This document shows positions 17,975 through 27,672 of a DNA stretch of 64,000 bases, piece by piece. A program made the translations under genes and the position numbers. The notes beneath the pieces were generated by a model that was not told the origin of the DNA, did no database searches, and saw only the letters and a program-made list of their open reading frames with translations. The stretch spans positions 1,984,001 through 2,048,000 of the forward strand of contig NZ_PJMS01000001.1 in NCBI RefSeq assembly GCF_002846555.1. The letters are read 5' to 3'. Each line of letters begins with the position of its first letter. Position 1 is the stretch's first letter. This DNA is from Aquimarina sp. MAR_2010_214 (lineage in GTDB: Bacteria > Bacteroidota > Bacteroidia > Flavobacteriales > Flavobacteriaceae).

Positions 17975-18414
17975 GGAGAAATCTGAAGCCAAAAGCTTCA
18001 AGGTTTCTGAAGAAAATAAAGAACTAGAGCATACTCCAAAACAGAGCATGGTTTCATTTATATCAATTATTGCTAAAGTCAATACCTTAATTTCGCTTCC
18101 GACTTAATTTTCAAACTGTATTTGGGAACATTTCGTAGCACTTGAATACAGACAATAAAATAAAACATCAGGATTTGTTTTAGAAGTTTGGACTCGATTA
18201 TTTTCATAATCATAGCCATAAGTTGCAATTTCTTGAACTGGCAAAGAGCACATAAATATGGGGTATTTACCCTTTGTAATTTAAGAAAAGTGTTTCTAGA
18301 TTTGATATCATATCGTTTTGTATATAAAAACAAATAATAATTAGCTTAATTATTGTTAGTTATTCTCTTCATTTAACCGGTTTATCGTATAAACCTAATA
18401 ATTAATAAAACTAA
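17975..18414. other. 440-bp gap inside the island, no convincing gene
   Basis: AT-rich DNA with an imperfect hairpin near 17978-18010 (AGAAATCTGAAGC ... GCTTCAAGGTTTCT). An 84-codon open frame on the minus strand has no recognisable domain and poor codon character. The next gene starts at 18415. Confidence 0.5.
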
Positions 18415-21400
18415 ATGAAATGGATCAATATATTTTCAGTATTTAGTGCGCTTTTTTTGATGCATTGTTCAGGAGTTTTTTCTCAAGAGCAAAATTCATA
18501 CTATGTAAGACACTATGATATTTTTAATGGTTTGTCAAATAACTGGATATCAGAAATTTTTCAGGATCAAGATGGTTTCATTTGGTGTGCCACACAGAAC
18601 GGATTAAATCGATTTGATGGTAAAGATTTTACAACCTATACCTATCGCCCAGGAGATACTATGAGTCTTGGGGCTAATTGGGTGAGGTCAGTCATTCAAC
18701 TTAAAAACAAACAATTTTTTTTAGGTACTCATGGTAATGGCTTAAATCAAATGGATCCGTATTTAGAACTGTTTTCCAATCCATTATCTCAATCTAAAAA
18801 CGAAAAAGAAATTGTTGTCATTAATAAATTAGCTAAAGATGAATGGGAAAATCTTTGGATTTCTTCTTCAAGCGGTGCTTTTTGTTATAATACTGAATCT
18901 AAAGATCTAAAACAGTTGTATAAACACAGAGTCTCGGATATTTCTGTGTTTAGCGGTGCTACTCCTTTGCTGACAACACCAAAAGGAATATTCATTGTAG
19001 AAAAAGACAGCACATATCAATTACCATTGTTAAAAGATAAAAATGTTACAACTGTTTTCAGGATACAAAAAGATAGTATTCTCGCTTTTGCAGATCATGC
19101 TTTATATCTTCTCAAAGAAATAGAGAATACCTGGTGTCAAGAGAATTTATCATTTAAAACCACATTTGCCCCAACAACATATAACAGACCATTTATCTTT
19201 CAGGATAAAGCTGATCAGATATGGATTAATGGAGGGCAATGGATATGGAGATTTTCTCATGACCTTCAATTACAAGAATCCTTTGAAGTATCTTCTTTAT
19301 TACAATTTAATCTTTCAGATAGGTTAAATGCTCATTGTATGTTTCAGGATAGGGAAGATAATTACTGGATAGGGACTAATCTTGGAGTTTTTCAGCTTAT
19401 TCCACATAAAACCTTTAGGCATCCAATTTTAGAGAAATTAGGAACCACTCTAGGAGGGGTTCGAGAAATTGTGGAGTGTAATGAGCAAGTTTGGTTTGCA
19501 ACTTCAGAAGGTTTATATGTATGGAAAAAAGAAACTATGGAGCAACCGCAATTGGTCTACAAAGACAAAATAATAGCGATGCATTGTACTAGCGATGATT
19601 TTCTTTATGCAATTCCTACTGAAAATGCTAAGATAATATCGGTGCTGAAAATAGATACGATTACTAAATCTGTTGAAAAGATTCCTATAATATTACCATC
19701 TATTAGCTGTTGGCGAATCGTAGAAGATAAAAATAAACGGCTATGGATTGCCGAATGGAATTATATGGTTGCCTATGATCTAAAAGATCAGAGTTATTTT
19801 CCAGTCTCTCTAAAAAAGAACGGTGTTGATCTTGATCTTCGTATTATAGATATGCTAATAGATAATGATGATAACTTATGGATAGGGACAATGAGCGAAG
19901 GGCTTATCAAGATCCCAAATATTAGTACTCTCGATAAAAACAGATCTCCTATATATCAACAGTTTCTTTATGACAAAGACGATCCTTATAGTATAAGTTC
20001 CAATTTGATACAATCCATTCATCAGAGTAATGATGAAAAACTATGGATAGGAACAGATGGAGGATTAAATTGTTTTAATTCCCAGAGAGAGCAATTTCAA
20101 CGTTTTATAAGAAATGATCAAATGCCAGATGATAAAATTCTAAATGTAACCAGTGATAAAAGTGGAACTCTTTGGTTAAGCACCGTCAGTAATGGAATTA
20201 CCTCTTTTGAGCCGGGTAACAACAAATATTGCACCTATACTACAAGAGATGGTTTGTATGATAATTCTATGTTATTAAGTTCTGTTTTTCAGAATGAAAA
20301 AGGGTATATTTGGATGGGAAGTACCAGTGGATTGCAATATTTTCATCCGGATCAAGTGACACAACGGTCTACAATTAGACCTAATTTAAAGTGGTTGTCC
20401 TATACCAGGCATCAATCCGATACACTAGAAGTTTTTCGTTTTCCTTCAGAAGGAACTTCAAAAGAAAACCCTATTAGGGTTACATCAAAAGATCAAAGTA
20501 TTACATATCAATTTTCTGCACTAACATACAAAGAACCAGAAAATGTTCGATATCGGTTTCAGCTAGAGGGATATCATAAAGATTGGTTGCCTATTCAAAA
20601 AAACGGGGTATTTATTATATCTAATGTGCCTAAAGGTACCTACAAGCTACTCGTAGAAGCATTTGATGTCAGTGATAATTGGCATAGCACCCATCGCCCA
20701 ATTCATGTTCGGGTAATTCCTCCTTGGTATCAAACAAATTTGAGCTACTCATTATATGTATTATGTATAGTCATATTACTATTTATAGGATATCGTTTGC
20801 AATTACGAAAAAAAATAGCGGTTTCCGAAAAAATACATTTTAAAGAACTATCACAAACGAAAACACGATGGTTTACTCAGATTGCACACGAGTTTAGAAC
20901 TCCTTTAACTGTTATACTGGGGGCCATAGATCAAATGAAACATAAATTATCTGGTCGACTCAATAATCAACTTGATACACATTTTACTCAAATACAAAAT
21001 CAAACCAATCACTTATCAAAACAGGTGAGCCAGATTCTGGAAATTGCTCAAATGAATGAGAATCGACTAACAATACAAAATACTGTTGGAGATTTTATCG
21101 CTTTTCAACGTTATATATTAAAATCTTTTTCTTCGCTGGCTGCATCTAATGAAGTACAACTTCAGTTTTCTACATCCAAAGATATTTTATATGCTTCCTA
21201 TGACGAAGATAAATGGCAGAAAATTACAGCAAACTTGATATCTAATGCCATTAAGTATACAAAAAAAGGAGGAAATGTAATGGTAACTGTTGATTTTATA
21301 GATGCTACACCACAACCCATGATTCAACTTTGTGTAAGTGATACAGGAATAGGGATATCCTCTGCATTCATACCCCATCTATTTGATTCTTTTACCCAAG

Positions 21401-22338
21401 AACGAACAGGAAGAATTAAAGGAATAGGTTTAGGGTTGGCATTAACCAAGGAGTTGGTGGAACTCATGGCTGGAGAAATTACCGTAAAAAGTAAAGAAGG
21501 AAAAGGAAGCAGCTTTAAGGTACTGATTCCGGGAACAAAAATAGCTTCTGAACCAAAAGTTATAGCAAAAACGAGTGTTCAGGTTTTAGAAGAAATGTCT
21601 AAATCCTTAATCCTTATTGCCGAGGATCATCATGAGGTTAGGGAATATATTAGGTTTTGTTTAGAGCCGGCCTACCGATTGCTTACTGCAACCAATGGCC
21701 GTGATGCTTGGCAATTATGCAAGAAACATATCCCCGACTTAGTTATTTCTGATGTAATGATGCCGGAATGGAGTGGATTGCAATTCGGGGTTGCAATTCG
21801 AGAACATATAGCTACTAACCATATCCCTCTTATCCTATTAACTGCAAAAACAAGTCATGATAACCAATTGGAAGGGCTAAAAATTGGTGCAGATGCTTAC
21901 CTTACTAAACCATTTGATCGAGAAGAATTGTTGATACGAGTAAATCATTTGATTGATACCCAAAATAAATTACGAGAAAAATATCAACAAGGAGATTTTA
22001 GCCCAAATTCTAATCATAAAAACATTGATGCCTTTATACAATCAGTTATTAAGATAGTGCATAAAAATATGGATAATGATGATTTTAGTGTTCCTCAGTT
22101 AGCTGATCAATTAAATATTAGTAGGGTACATTTATTCAGAAAAGTTAGAAACATAACTGGTATGTCTCCTACCAAACTTATTAGAAGTGTACGATTACAT
22201 GAAGCTAAGAGGTTATTGAGTAAAAAAGAACTAACCATTGCAGAAATTTCTTACCAAACTGGTTTTAAAGATCCTGCATACTTTACCAGAGTATATGGAA
22301 AGGAATTCGGAAAAACCCCTTCAGAGTACAGAAATTAA
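18415..22338 (+). CDS. hybrid two-component system regulator (HTCS)
   Basis: A 1307-residue one-protein sensor-regulator. The order is: signal peptide (1-23); two beta-propeller domains made of Reg_prop repeats such as DGFIWCATQNGLNRFDG and EKLWIGTDGGLNCF, to about residue 690; a Y_Y_Y-type Ig domain; one transmembrane helix (about 777-796); a HisKA domain with phosphorylatable H825 in AHEFRTPLT; HATPase with DTGIGIS and GIGLGLAL; a receiver domain with D1113 in DVMMPEWSG; and an AraC-type HTH (about 1210-1307). HTCS proteins normally sense a glycan fragment in the periplasm and switch on a polysaccharide locus. No SusC/SusD genes are nearby, so the target may be the secreted hydrolases downstream (inference). 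Confidence 0.95.
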   Translation: MKWINIFSVFSALFLMHCSGVFSQEQNSYYVRHYDIFNGLSNNWISEIFQDQDGFIWCATQNGLNRFDGKDFTTYTYRPGDTMSLGANWVRSVIQLKNKQFFLGTHGNGLNQMDPYLELFSNPLSQSKNEKEIVVINKLAKDEWENLWISSSSGAFCYNTESKDLKQLYKHRVSDISVFSGATPLLTTPKGIFIVEKDSTYQLPLLKDKNVTTVFRIQKDSILAFADHALYLLKEIENTWCQENLSFKTTFAPTTYNRPFIFQDKADQIWINGGQWIWRFSHDLQLQESFEVSSLLQFNLSDRLNAHCMFQDREDNYWIGTNLGVFQLIPHKTFRHPILEKLGTTLGGVREIVECNEQVWFATSEGLYVWKKETMEQPQLVYKDKIIAMHCTSDDFLYAIPTENAKIISVLKIDTITKSVEKIPIILPSISCWRIVEDKNKRLWIAEWNYMVAYDLKDQSYFPVSLKKNGVDLDLRIIDMLIDNDDNLWIGTMSEGLIKIPNISTLDKNRSPIYQQFLYDKDDPYSISSNLIQSIHQSNDEKLWIGTDGGLNCFNSQREQFQRFIRNDQMPDDKILNVTSDKSGTLWLSTVSNGITSFEPGNNKYCTYTTRDGLYDNSMLLSSVFQNEKGYIWMGSTSGLQYFHPDQVTQRSTIRPNLKWLSYTRHQSDTLEVFRFPSEGTSKENPIRVTSKDQSITYQFSALTYKEPENVRYRFQLEGYHKDWLPIQKNGVFIISNVPKGTYKLLVEAFDVSDNWHSTHRPIHVRVIPPWYQTNLSYSLYVLCIVILLFIGYRLQLRKKIAVSEKIHFKELSQTKTRWFTQIAHEFRTPLTVILGAIDQMKHKLSGRLNNQLDTHFTQIQNQTNHLSKQVSQILEIAQMNENRLTIQNTVGDFIAFQRYILKSFSSLAASNEVQLQFSTSKDILYASYDEDKWQKITANLISNAIKYTKKGGNVMVTVDFIDATPQPMIQLCVSDTGIGISSAFIPHLFDSFTQERTGRIKGIGLGLALTKELVELMAGEITVKSKEGKGSSFKVLIPGTKIASEPKVIAKTSVQVLEEMSKSLILIAEDHHEVREYIRFCLEPAYRLLTATNGRDAWQLCKKHIPDLVISDVMMPEWSGLQFGVAIREHIATNHIPLILLTAKTSHDNQLEGLKIGADAYLTKPFDREELLIRVNHLIDTQNKLREKYQQGDFSPNSNHKNIDAFIQSVIKIVHKNMDNDDFSVPQLADQLNISRVHLFRKVRNITGMSPTKLIRSVRLHEAKRLLSKKELTIAEISYQTGFKDPAYFTRVYGKEFGKTPSEYRN

Positions 22339-22535
22339 TTCTCTTACGCCCTTATTTTATTATACTTTCCCTTACATGTAACTACAGTACAGGTTTTGGT
22401 AACCAGAGTACAATACACTACACCTCTTATTCACTAGCTTGCATACATTATTTATATAGAAGTTGAGATTTCTTTTTTTGAAATAATCCATACTCATCAG
22501 TTTTATTAAATAGTGACTTTTTAAAATTTAGTATT

Positions 22536-23474
22536 ATGAGAAAAATGTTTGTACTATTAGTTTATGTTAGTTTGTTATTCTGTTCTTGTAATAAAGATGA
22601 TGAAACTACATTTGATGAATCTTCAAAATTTAAATACGTCTTTACGGATAACCTGTTAAATAAAGAGAAAACCATTGAATACAAGTTTATTAATGGGGTA
22701 GACCCAAATCTTTTAAGCTTGGATATCTATTATACTAAAGAGACAGATAAGAAAAAACCAATTGTCATTTATGTTCATGGTGGTGGTTGGTGTTTAGGTG
22801 ATAAAAAAAATAATATCGAGAAGAAAGTATCTTTGTTTCAATCACAAAATTGGCTTTTTATAAGCCTTAATTATAGACTTAGCCCATTCCCCTATCAATT
22901 ATTTAATACAAACAGAGTAAAATATCCTGACCACAATAATGATGTGGCGGATGCCATAGAATGGATTCATGATAATATTGATCAATATGGCGGGAATTCA
23001 GAAAAAATAGTGCTTTTGGGGCATAGCGCTGGTGCTCATTTGGTATCGCTAACAGGAACAAATAAAAGTTTTTTAGAAAAACGAGGGGTATCATCTTCTG
23101 TTATTAAAGGAGTAGCTTCTATAGACACAGAAGGGTATGATATTTTAGAACAAATAATGAATACCAAATATAAAAACAGGTTATATATTAACTCGTTTGG
23201 AGTAAATCAACCTCAATATATAGATGCCTCACCCATACATAATCTTATAGATGATGCTTCTTATCCAAATTTCTTCATTGCTAAAAGAGGGTCTGTTGAG
23301 AGAAAAGCAATTGCAAATCAGTTTATTGAAGCATTGAAAAATATTTCTATTTCGGTTTTTCAAGTTGATGGAAGTGTTTATTCACACTCCGAAATTAATG
23401 GTGCTATTGGTGAAAAAAATGAAATGGTCATTACCCCACCTTTAATTGAATTTATTAAAGATTGTGTGGAATGA
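22536..23474 (+). CDS. lipoprotein alpha/beta hydrolase (esterase/lipase family)
   Basis: Begins with a lipoprotein signal ending LLFCSC, so it is likely anchored to the outer membrane or exported. The fold is the hormone-sensitive-lipase/BD-FAE type: the oxyanion motif HGGGW at residues 81-85 and nucleophile elbow GHSAG with S164. A late VYSHSEING segment could supply the catalytic histidine. It may be a carboxylesterase removing acyl groups from carbohydrates or peptides; the substrate is not visible. It lies downstream of the HTCS regulator inside the att-flanked island. Confidence 0.88.
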   Translation: MRKMFVLLVYVSLLFCSCNKDDETTFDESSKFKYVFTDNLLNKEKTIEYKFINGVDPNLLSLDIYYTKETDKKKPIVIYVHGGGWCLGDKKNNIEKKVSLFQSQNWLFISLNYRLSPFPYQLFNTNRVKYPDHNNDVADAIEWIHDNIDQYGGNSEKIVLLGHSAGAHLVSLTGTNKSFLEKRGVSSSVIKGVASIDTEGYDILEQIMNTKYKNRLYINSFGVNQPQYIDASPIHNLIDDASYPNFFIAKRGSVERKAIANQFIEALKNISISVFQVDGSVYSHSEINGAIGEKNEMVITPPLIEFIKDCVE

Positions 23475-23643
23475 AGGTGTAGTTACAACAGAGTCATAAT
23501 GAATATCCCTATTTATTAAAGATTAGAATGCTGTATAACCAAGCTATCACACTACATAAATAAAAATTGGATAGACTTCTTTCTAAACAGAAATTACTTA
23601 TCAATCAGTTTCGTTAAATCAGAACTTTTAAGAATATAATAAA

Positions 23644-25689
23644 ATGAAAAAAATAACTCTAATACTAATGCTATTATGCAGATGTATCACATTTGCCAAT
23701 GCATATAATACAGAAACCATCAAGTGTCTTGATAATGATACAAAAGAGATTGAAACAGTGCCTTTTGTATTCAATGACGCTTTATTTAAGGAAGTAATTC
23801 ATCAGAAATTATTCAATAAAGTAAAAGGATATTCTCTAGTTGTAGGCAATAAGAAAGGGATTCAAACCAAAGTATCTGGCGGCTGGGCAAAAATGCCAGG
23901 AGATGGAAATTTATCTATGAAAACGGATGTTGCCTCAGGAATAGGTTCTGTTTTTAAAACCATATCTGCCGTAGCCTTGCTAAATATTTTTAGCCGTCAT
24001 ATTCATTCTTCTAAAACGGTACAAGAACAATTAGATATGAAAATGATTCACCAACTTCCTGATCGATGGAAAACTAAATTTATAGGTACTGGGATTGAAA
24101 AAATTTCTTACCGGAACCTGCTCACTCACAAATCAGGAATCAGTAAAAACAAAGAGACAATAGAAAAAGTAGGGCAAATTGGACTTGCCTATGAAAAAGG
24201 GTTTTACCATTACTTAAATATGTCTTACGGTTTTAAAGAATCAAATGTTGGGGTTAAAAGAAAGTATGAAAACACAAATATAGGGCTCTTAGTGTGGTTA
24301 ATTCCCTCGTTAGCCTATCCACAAAAAGTAAAGAATATTCAGAATACTTATAATCACATCAATGATCCCAAAAAGCATTCTCAAAAGATGATAAAAGAGT
24401 ATGCAGTGCTTTATGAAAAATATATAAGAGAACATATTTTTAGCAAAGTAACACCCAAAATGAAACCTATTTATAAGCCAACAAATAATATGAAATATGC
24501 TAAAAATTATCAGGCAAATGGTTCGTCAGGAGTTATCGATAATTCACATGCACATGCGCAAGGAGGTTGGATGGTTTCTGCACAGGATTATGCCAATTTT
24601 GTTAGAACCTTTTACCATACCAATACATTTTTTGGTTCCGTTACCAGAAATTCACTTTATGTAGACGACACAGAACAAACCCGTGATAATATGATCGTAT
24701 TTTCGGGACAGCTTTTTGATGATAAATTTGCAGATAGTACAAACTATTACCCTTCTCATAATGGAGCTGAAGATCAATATAGAGCTGTGTTTACAATACT
24801 TCCAAATGATTATTATGCTATCATTATGGTTAATAGTACCATATTGAAAAACATCAATGATAAAGAAACGGATATCACTAATAAAGTTATAAAGGATATA
24901 GTTTTTGATGCCTTTTATGAGGCAACCAGAGGAAAACCTATACATCTAAATAGACATGGTATTCCAGAGGCCGAATACTACAGGATTTTAAGGGTAATGG
25001 ATAAAAATGGCTCTGCAGTAGTGTGGGCAGATTTTTACACTGTTAACGGAAAAACATATGTCAATGCCATTTTTAAACCTACTACAAAAAAATGGTTGTC
25101 CAGACACGATCTTTCAACTTCTGCCTATCAAAGCGTATATGATGAATATTGGGATCAGGGATACCGACCACTACATATTGATACCTATACAAAAAGAAGT
25201 CAGATTAAGTATTCTGTTATTATGAAAAAAACGAATACTAAAAACTATAAAGCTTTTCATAATAAAACCCTTACCGTATTTAAACAAAAAATGAACATCT
25301 ATAAAAACGAGGGATATGTCCCAATGAATATCACATGTAGTTCTAATGGTGAGGATGAAATATTTACAGCCTCATTTAAGAAAATACCAAATTCTAATTG
25401 GAAAGTGAAATATTCTTTACCTATATCAAATCTGAAACCAACAATAGACGATATGGAAAACAAAGGAATGATTCCCATATCTGTAAATGCCTATACTCAT
25501 AAAGGTAAAAACTATTGTACTGCCATTTTTATAAAGCAGCAACAGAAATACAGGTACGTTGTTGGTAAAGGGCCAATAAAATATTTAGAAACTTTCGAAA
25601 AGCACAGTAAAGAAGACTATGATCTAAAATCAATAACTGGTTATGGCGAAGGGTCTAAGCATCGATTTGCAGCACTATGGTGGAAATAA
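23644..25689 (+). CDS. secreted serine hydrolase (beta-lactamase fold) with C-terminal tandem repeats
   Basis: N-terminal signal peptide, then a class C beta-lactamase/D-Ala-D-Ala-peptidase fold. SVFK with nucleophile S102 and K105 is the SxxK motif, Y208-E209-N210 is the YxN motif, and H372-N373-G374 stands in for KTG. After about residue 430 come three to four repeats of about 60 residues with a YxxxWxxGYxPxxI-like pattern and sheet-forming A(I/S)F(K/I)P segments, resembling the bacterial tandem repeat domain (BTRD1) often fused to such hydrolases. It may be a peptidase or esterase acting outside the cell. It follows the lipoprotein hydrolase by 170 bp on the same strand. Confidence 0.85.
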   Translation: MKKITLILMLLCRCITFANAYNTETIKCLDNDTKEIETVPFVFNDALFKEVIHQKLFNKVKGYSLVVGNKKGIQTKVSGGWAKMPGDGNLSMKTDVASGIGSVFKTISAVALLNIFSRHIHSSKTVQEQLDMKMIHQLPDRWKTKFIGTGIEKISYRNLLTHKSGISKNKETIEKVGQIGLAYEKGFYHYLNMSYGFKESNVGVKRKYENTNIGLLVWLIPSLAYPQKVKNIQNTYNHINDPKKHSQKMIKEYAVLYEKYIREHIFSKVTPKMKPIYKPTNNMKYAKNYQANGSSGVIDNSHAHAQGGWMVSAQDYANFVRTFYHTNTFFGSVTRNSLYVDDTEQTRDNMIVFSGQLFDDKFADSTNYYPSHNGAEDQYRAVFTILPNDYYAIIMVNSTILKNINDKETDITNKVIKDIVFDAFYEATRGKPIHLNRHGIPEAEYYRILRVMDKNGSAVVWADFYTVNGKTYVNAIFKPTTKKWLSRHDLSTSAYQSVYDEYWDQGYRPLHIDTYTKRSQIKYSVIMKKTNTKNYKAFHNKTLTVFKQKMNIYKNEGYVPMNITCSSNGEDEIFTASFKKIPNSNWKVKYSLPISNLKPTIDDMENKGMIPISVNAYTHKGKNYCTAIFIKQQQKYRYVVGKGPIKYLETFEKHSKEDYDLKSITGYGEGSKHRFAALWWK

Positions 25690-25743
25690 ACAAATGTATT
25701 ACCGGTAATTTTTATAAATATTAACTTTTAAAATCATACACTT

Positions 25744-26907
25744 ATGAAAACAATTAAAATCATAGATATTATTCTTATGTTAGTTATACTTGGTTTCCTT
25801 TCATGTGAAAAAGCCGATGTAATGAGAGAAGATACTATACGACAATCTCTTGAGGAGGATCAAAATGTTTCGATAACTCTAGAAAACGAAAATAAAATTT
25901 CATTCTTCAAACATGATATAGATGAGGTTTTTATTCTCGAAGAGAGCAATTGTTCTAATTGCTCGGTTCTCGAAAACATTATTGCTATTACAGGAAAAGA
26001 ATTATCCGAAGCAGAAATTTTTTGGGCATTATCCAAACCAGAAGATGTAGTTCCAGCATTTTTACAGATGAATCAGGTTCTGAGCAAAACCTCTTCCAAG
26101 CCTCAGGGATGGGCAAGGAATCAGGTTCAAAAATATACTAAAGGGTTCGAAAACCCTACACCAAGTCCTGTGATTGCGTGCAAAAACAGTAATTTTACCA
26201 GTGCTATTGCTGGAGGATTTTTAGGAAACCCAGAATTTGTAAAATTAGACAAAAAACCACTTACATATTCTAATTTTACAAATGACTGCAATAACCTTTC
26301 TGATGATATGTGTCAAAAAGGGAAGAGATATCGTTACTCGGCTACTTTTAACAATATTAAAAAATGGAGGGGAAAAATATGCGCTAGATCTGTTCAGAAT
26401 TCAAACAATGATCATTATCTTCCTAATATTATTTGTGATAGTCCTCCTTGCACAGCATATCGTGGCCCAGTATTGTATTTCGAATTTAAAAAAGATGGTG
26501 TTTGGAAACCAATTAAAGTGTCAATCCAACAAGGCATTGAAATACCCACAAACAAAACCAAAGCATATAGTTTTTATAAAAATGCATCAAAAAAAAGATC
26601 TTATAGAATACGGGTAAAAAATGCTATGAAACTTGATGAATTTGATTTTATGATGGATAAAGCGGGAACAGATTCTTCTGGAGGTGGAGGTTCTACCCAA
26701 AATGAAGACGTTATCCCTGATTACATAAGTATAAACGATAATAACAAAATCATTGTCGACTTCACTAACGCTCCTGATGATATTTTGACTCCTCAGATAA
26801 GTATTCATAGAGATGCATTGAAAAGTAATGATTCCCTATACGATTACTTTGATAATAATGGAAATCTTAATCTTCCTAAAAACTTTTGTGGGATCAACTT
26901 TAGTTAA
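25744..26907 (+). CDS. lipoprotein of unknown function ending in the right att-like repeat
   Basis: A lipoprotein signal with GFLSC and C21 as the lipidated cysteine. I do not recognise the rest (387 aa). It is rich in Asn, Lys and cysteine: NCSNCS near residue 70 and pairs later that could form disulfides outside the cytoplasm. A Gly-rich linker SSGGGGS near residue 317 separates two parts. The last codons and the TAA stop (26905-26907) are supplied by the 34-bp repeat, so the original C-terminus may have been different before integration or recombination. Downstream of the serine hydrolase by 54 bp, probably the same operon. Confidence 0.7.
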   Translation: MKTIKIIDIILMLVILGFLSCEKADVMREDTIRQSLEEDQNVSITLENENKISFFKHDIDEVFILEESNCSNCSVLENIIAITGKELSEAEIFWALSKPEDVVPAFLQMNQVLSKTSSKPQGWARNQVQKYTKGFENPTPSPVIACKNSNFTSAIAGGFLGNPEFVKLDKKPLTYSNFTNDCNNLSDDMCQKGKRYRYSATFNNIKKWRGKICARSVQNSNNDHYLPNIICDSPPCTAYRGPVLYFEFKKDGVWKPIKVSIQQGIEIPTNKTKAYSFYKNASKKRSYRIRVKNAMKLDEFDFMMDKAGTDSSGGGGSTQNEDVIPDYISINDNNKIIVDFTNAPDDILTPQISIHRDALKSNDSLYDYFDNNGNLNLPKNFCGINFS

Positions 26908-26923
26908 TCCCTCCGCGGTTACT
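26890..26923. repeat. 34-bp direct repeat, right copy (att-like)
   Basis: Perfect copy of 17902-17935, 8,954 bp of DNA apart. It overlaps the 3' end of the unknown lipoprotein gene and repeats the tRNA-Arg 3' end at 26906-26922. Together the two copies delimit the probable island. Confidence 0.85.
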
Positions 26924-26941
26924 TTTAAGACAAAATTTACC

Positions 26942-26970
26942 AAAGCGAGACAATATTGTCTCGCTTTTTT
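26942..26970 (+). terminator. terminator after the right att-like repeat
   Basis: Perfect 12-bp stem AAAGCGAGACAA/TTGTCTCGCTTT around a 2-nt centre, with a TTTTTT run. Confidence 0.88.
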
Positions 26971-27011
26971 GTTGGAGATTATTACTTTTCTGTTCTAAAT
27001 GTATAGTTAGT

Positions 27012-27053
27012 AAGGTAACTATATACCCAGATATTAAGAAATATAGTTACCTT
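27012..27053. promoter_or_regulatory. 13-bp perfect inverted repeat upstream of an unknown gene
   Basis: AAGGTAACTATAT (27012-27024) and ATATAGTTACCTT (27041-27053) are perfect inverted copies 16 nt apart. Another half copy, TATAGTTAGTAA, precedes them at 27002. A perfect 12-bp palindrome ATTGTTAACAAT follows at 27068-27079, 9 nt before the gene at 27089. Likely operator sites; an RNA hairpin is also possible. Confidence 0.55.
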
Positions 27054-27088
27054 GGTACTTATATAACATTGTTAACAATAATTACGAA

Positions 27089-27625
27089 ATGGGATGGACG
27101 CAACAAGGTTATAATGCTCAAGGATTTAACCCCTCTTTTGGAATTAAATCTAACTTCTGGTATGTAGAATGTAATGGTGATGAAGATGACGAGATTGAAA
27201 AATTTGATGAATTAAAAGTTGATATAAACAATTGGGACGAGAAACTTAAAATAGTTTATGGGACGTCTGGCAGAGAATATTTTAGAGGTTATATATTAAC
27301 TAATGATACCAAAGCTGCTAAGTTCTTACTTGACAAGTTTCATAGATTTTTGGTCTATGAAGGGAAGTATGGAGGAGAGAAAGAATTTGATTCTAATAAG
27401 TTAACATTAATACCTTTTTTGAACATTATTATTTTTTTTGAAACCAATGCAAAAAGATATTTAATAGATGAAACCGTACCTCTAGCCGAAATAGCAGAAG
27501 AAATTTTTAAAGAATTAATGTTTGCTGTTAAACATGGGTTCATCAGTGATCTTGGAAAATCTCGAGAAGAAATTTCGAAAGAAATGAAAAGTAAAATATT
27601 GTTAACACAAAATAAACCCTATTAA
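27089..27625 (+). CDS. protein of unknown function
   Basis: A 178-residue, acidic, probably cytoplasmic protein; I do not recognise the family. It starts MGWTQQGYNAQGFNPSFG, has a hydrophobic strand or helix LTLIPFLNIIIFF near residue 107 and a C-terminal amphipathic helix. There is no signal peptide. It lies immediately outside the island border with its own apparent operator (27012-27079), and a hairpin overlaps its stop codon. It could be an immunity- or antitoxin-like single gene, but nothing in the sequence proves that. Confidence 0.65.
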   Translation: MGWTQQGYNAQGFNPSFGIKSNFWYVECNGDEDDEIEKFDELKVDINNWDEKLKIVYGTSGREYFRGYILTNDTKAAKFLLDKFHRFLVYEGKYGGEKEFDSNKLTLIPFLNIIIFFETNAKRYLIDETVPLAEIAEEIFKELMFAVKHGFISDLGKSREEISKEMKSKILLTQNKPY

Positions 27626-27639
27626 AACGAGGGTTTATT
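27611..27639 (+). terminator. terminator-like hairpin overlapping the stop codon of the unknown gene
   Basis: AATAAACCCT pairs perfectly with AGGGTTTATT around a 9-nt loop. The stem's T-rich 3' arm is not followed by a long T tract. It is followed at 27643 by AACCGTTACCCAAC, which resembles the right ends of the palindromic units further on. Confidence 0.55.
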
Positions 27640-27672
27640 CAAACCGTTACCCAACAAAAACAATTGAAATCA

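Noticed and set aside
18079..18333. 84-codon open frame on the minus strand in the island
   Set aside because: No domain, no start signal and composition like noncoding AT-rich DNA.
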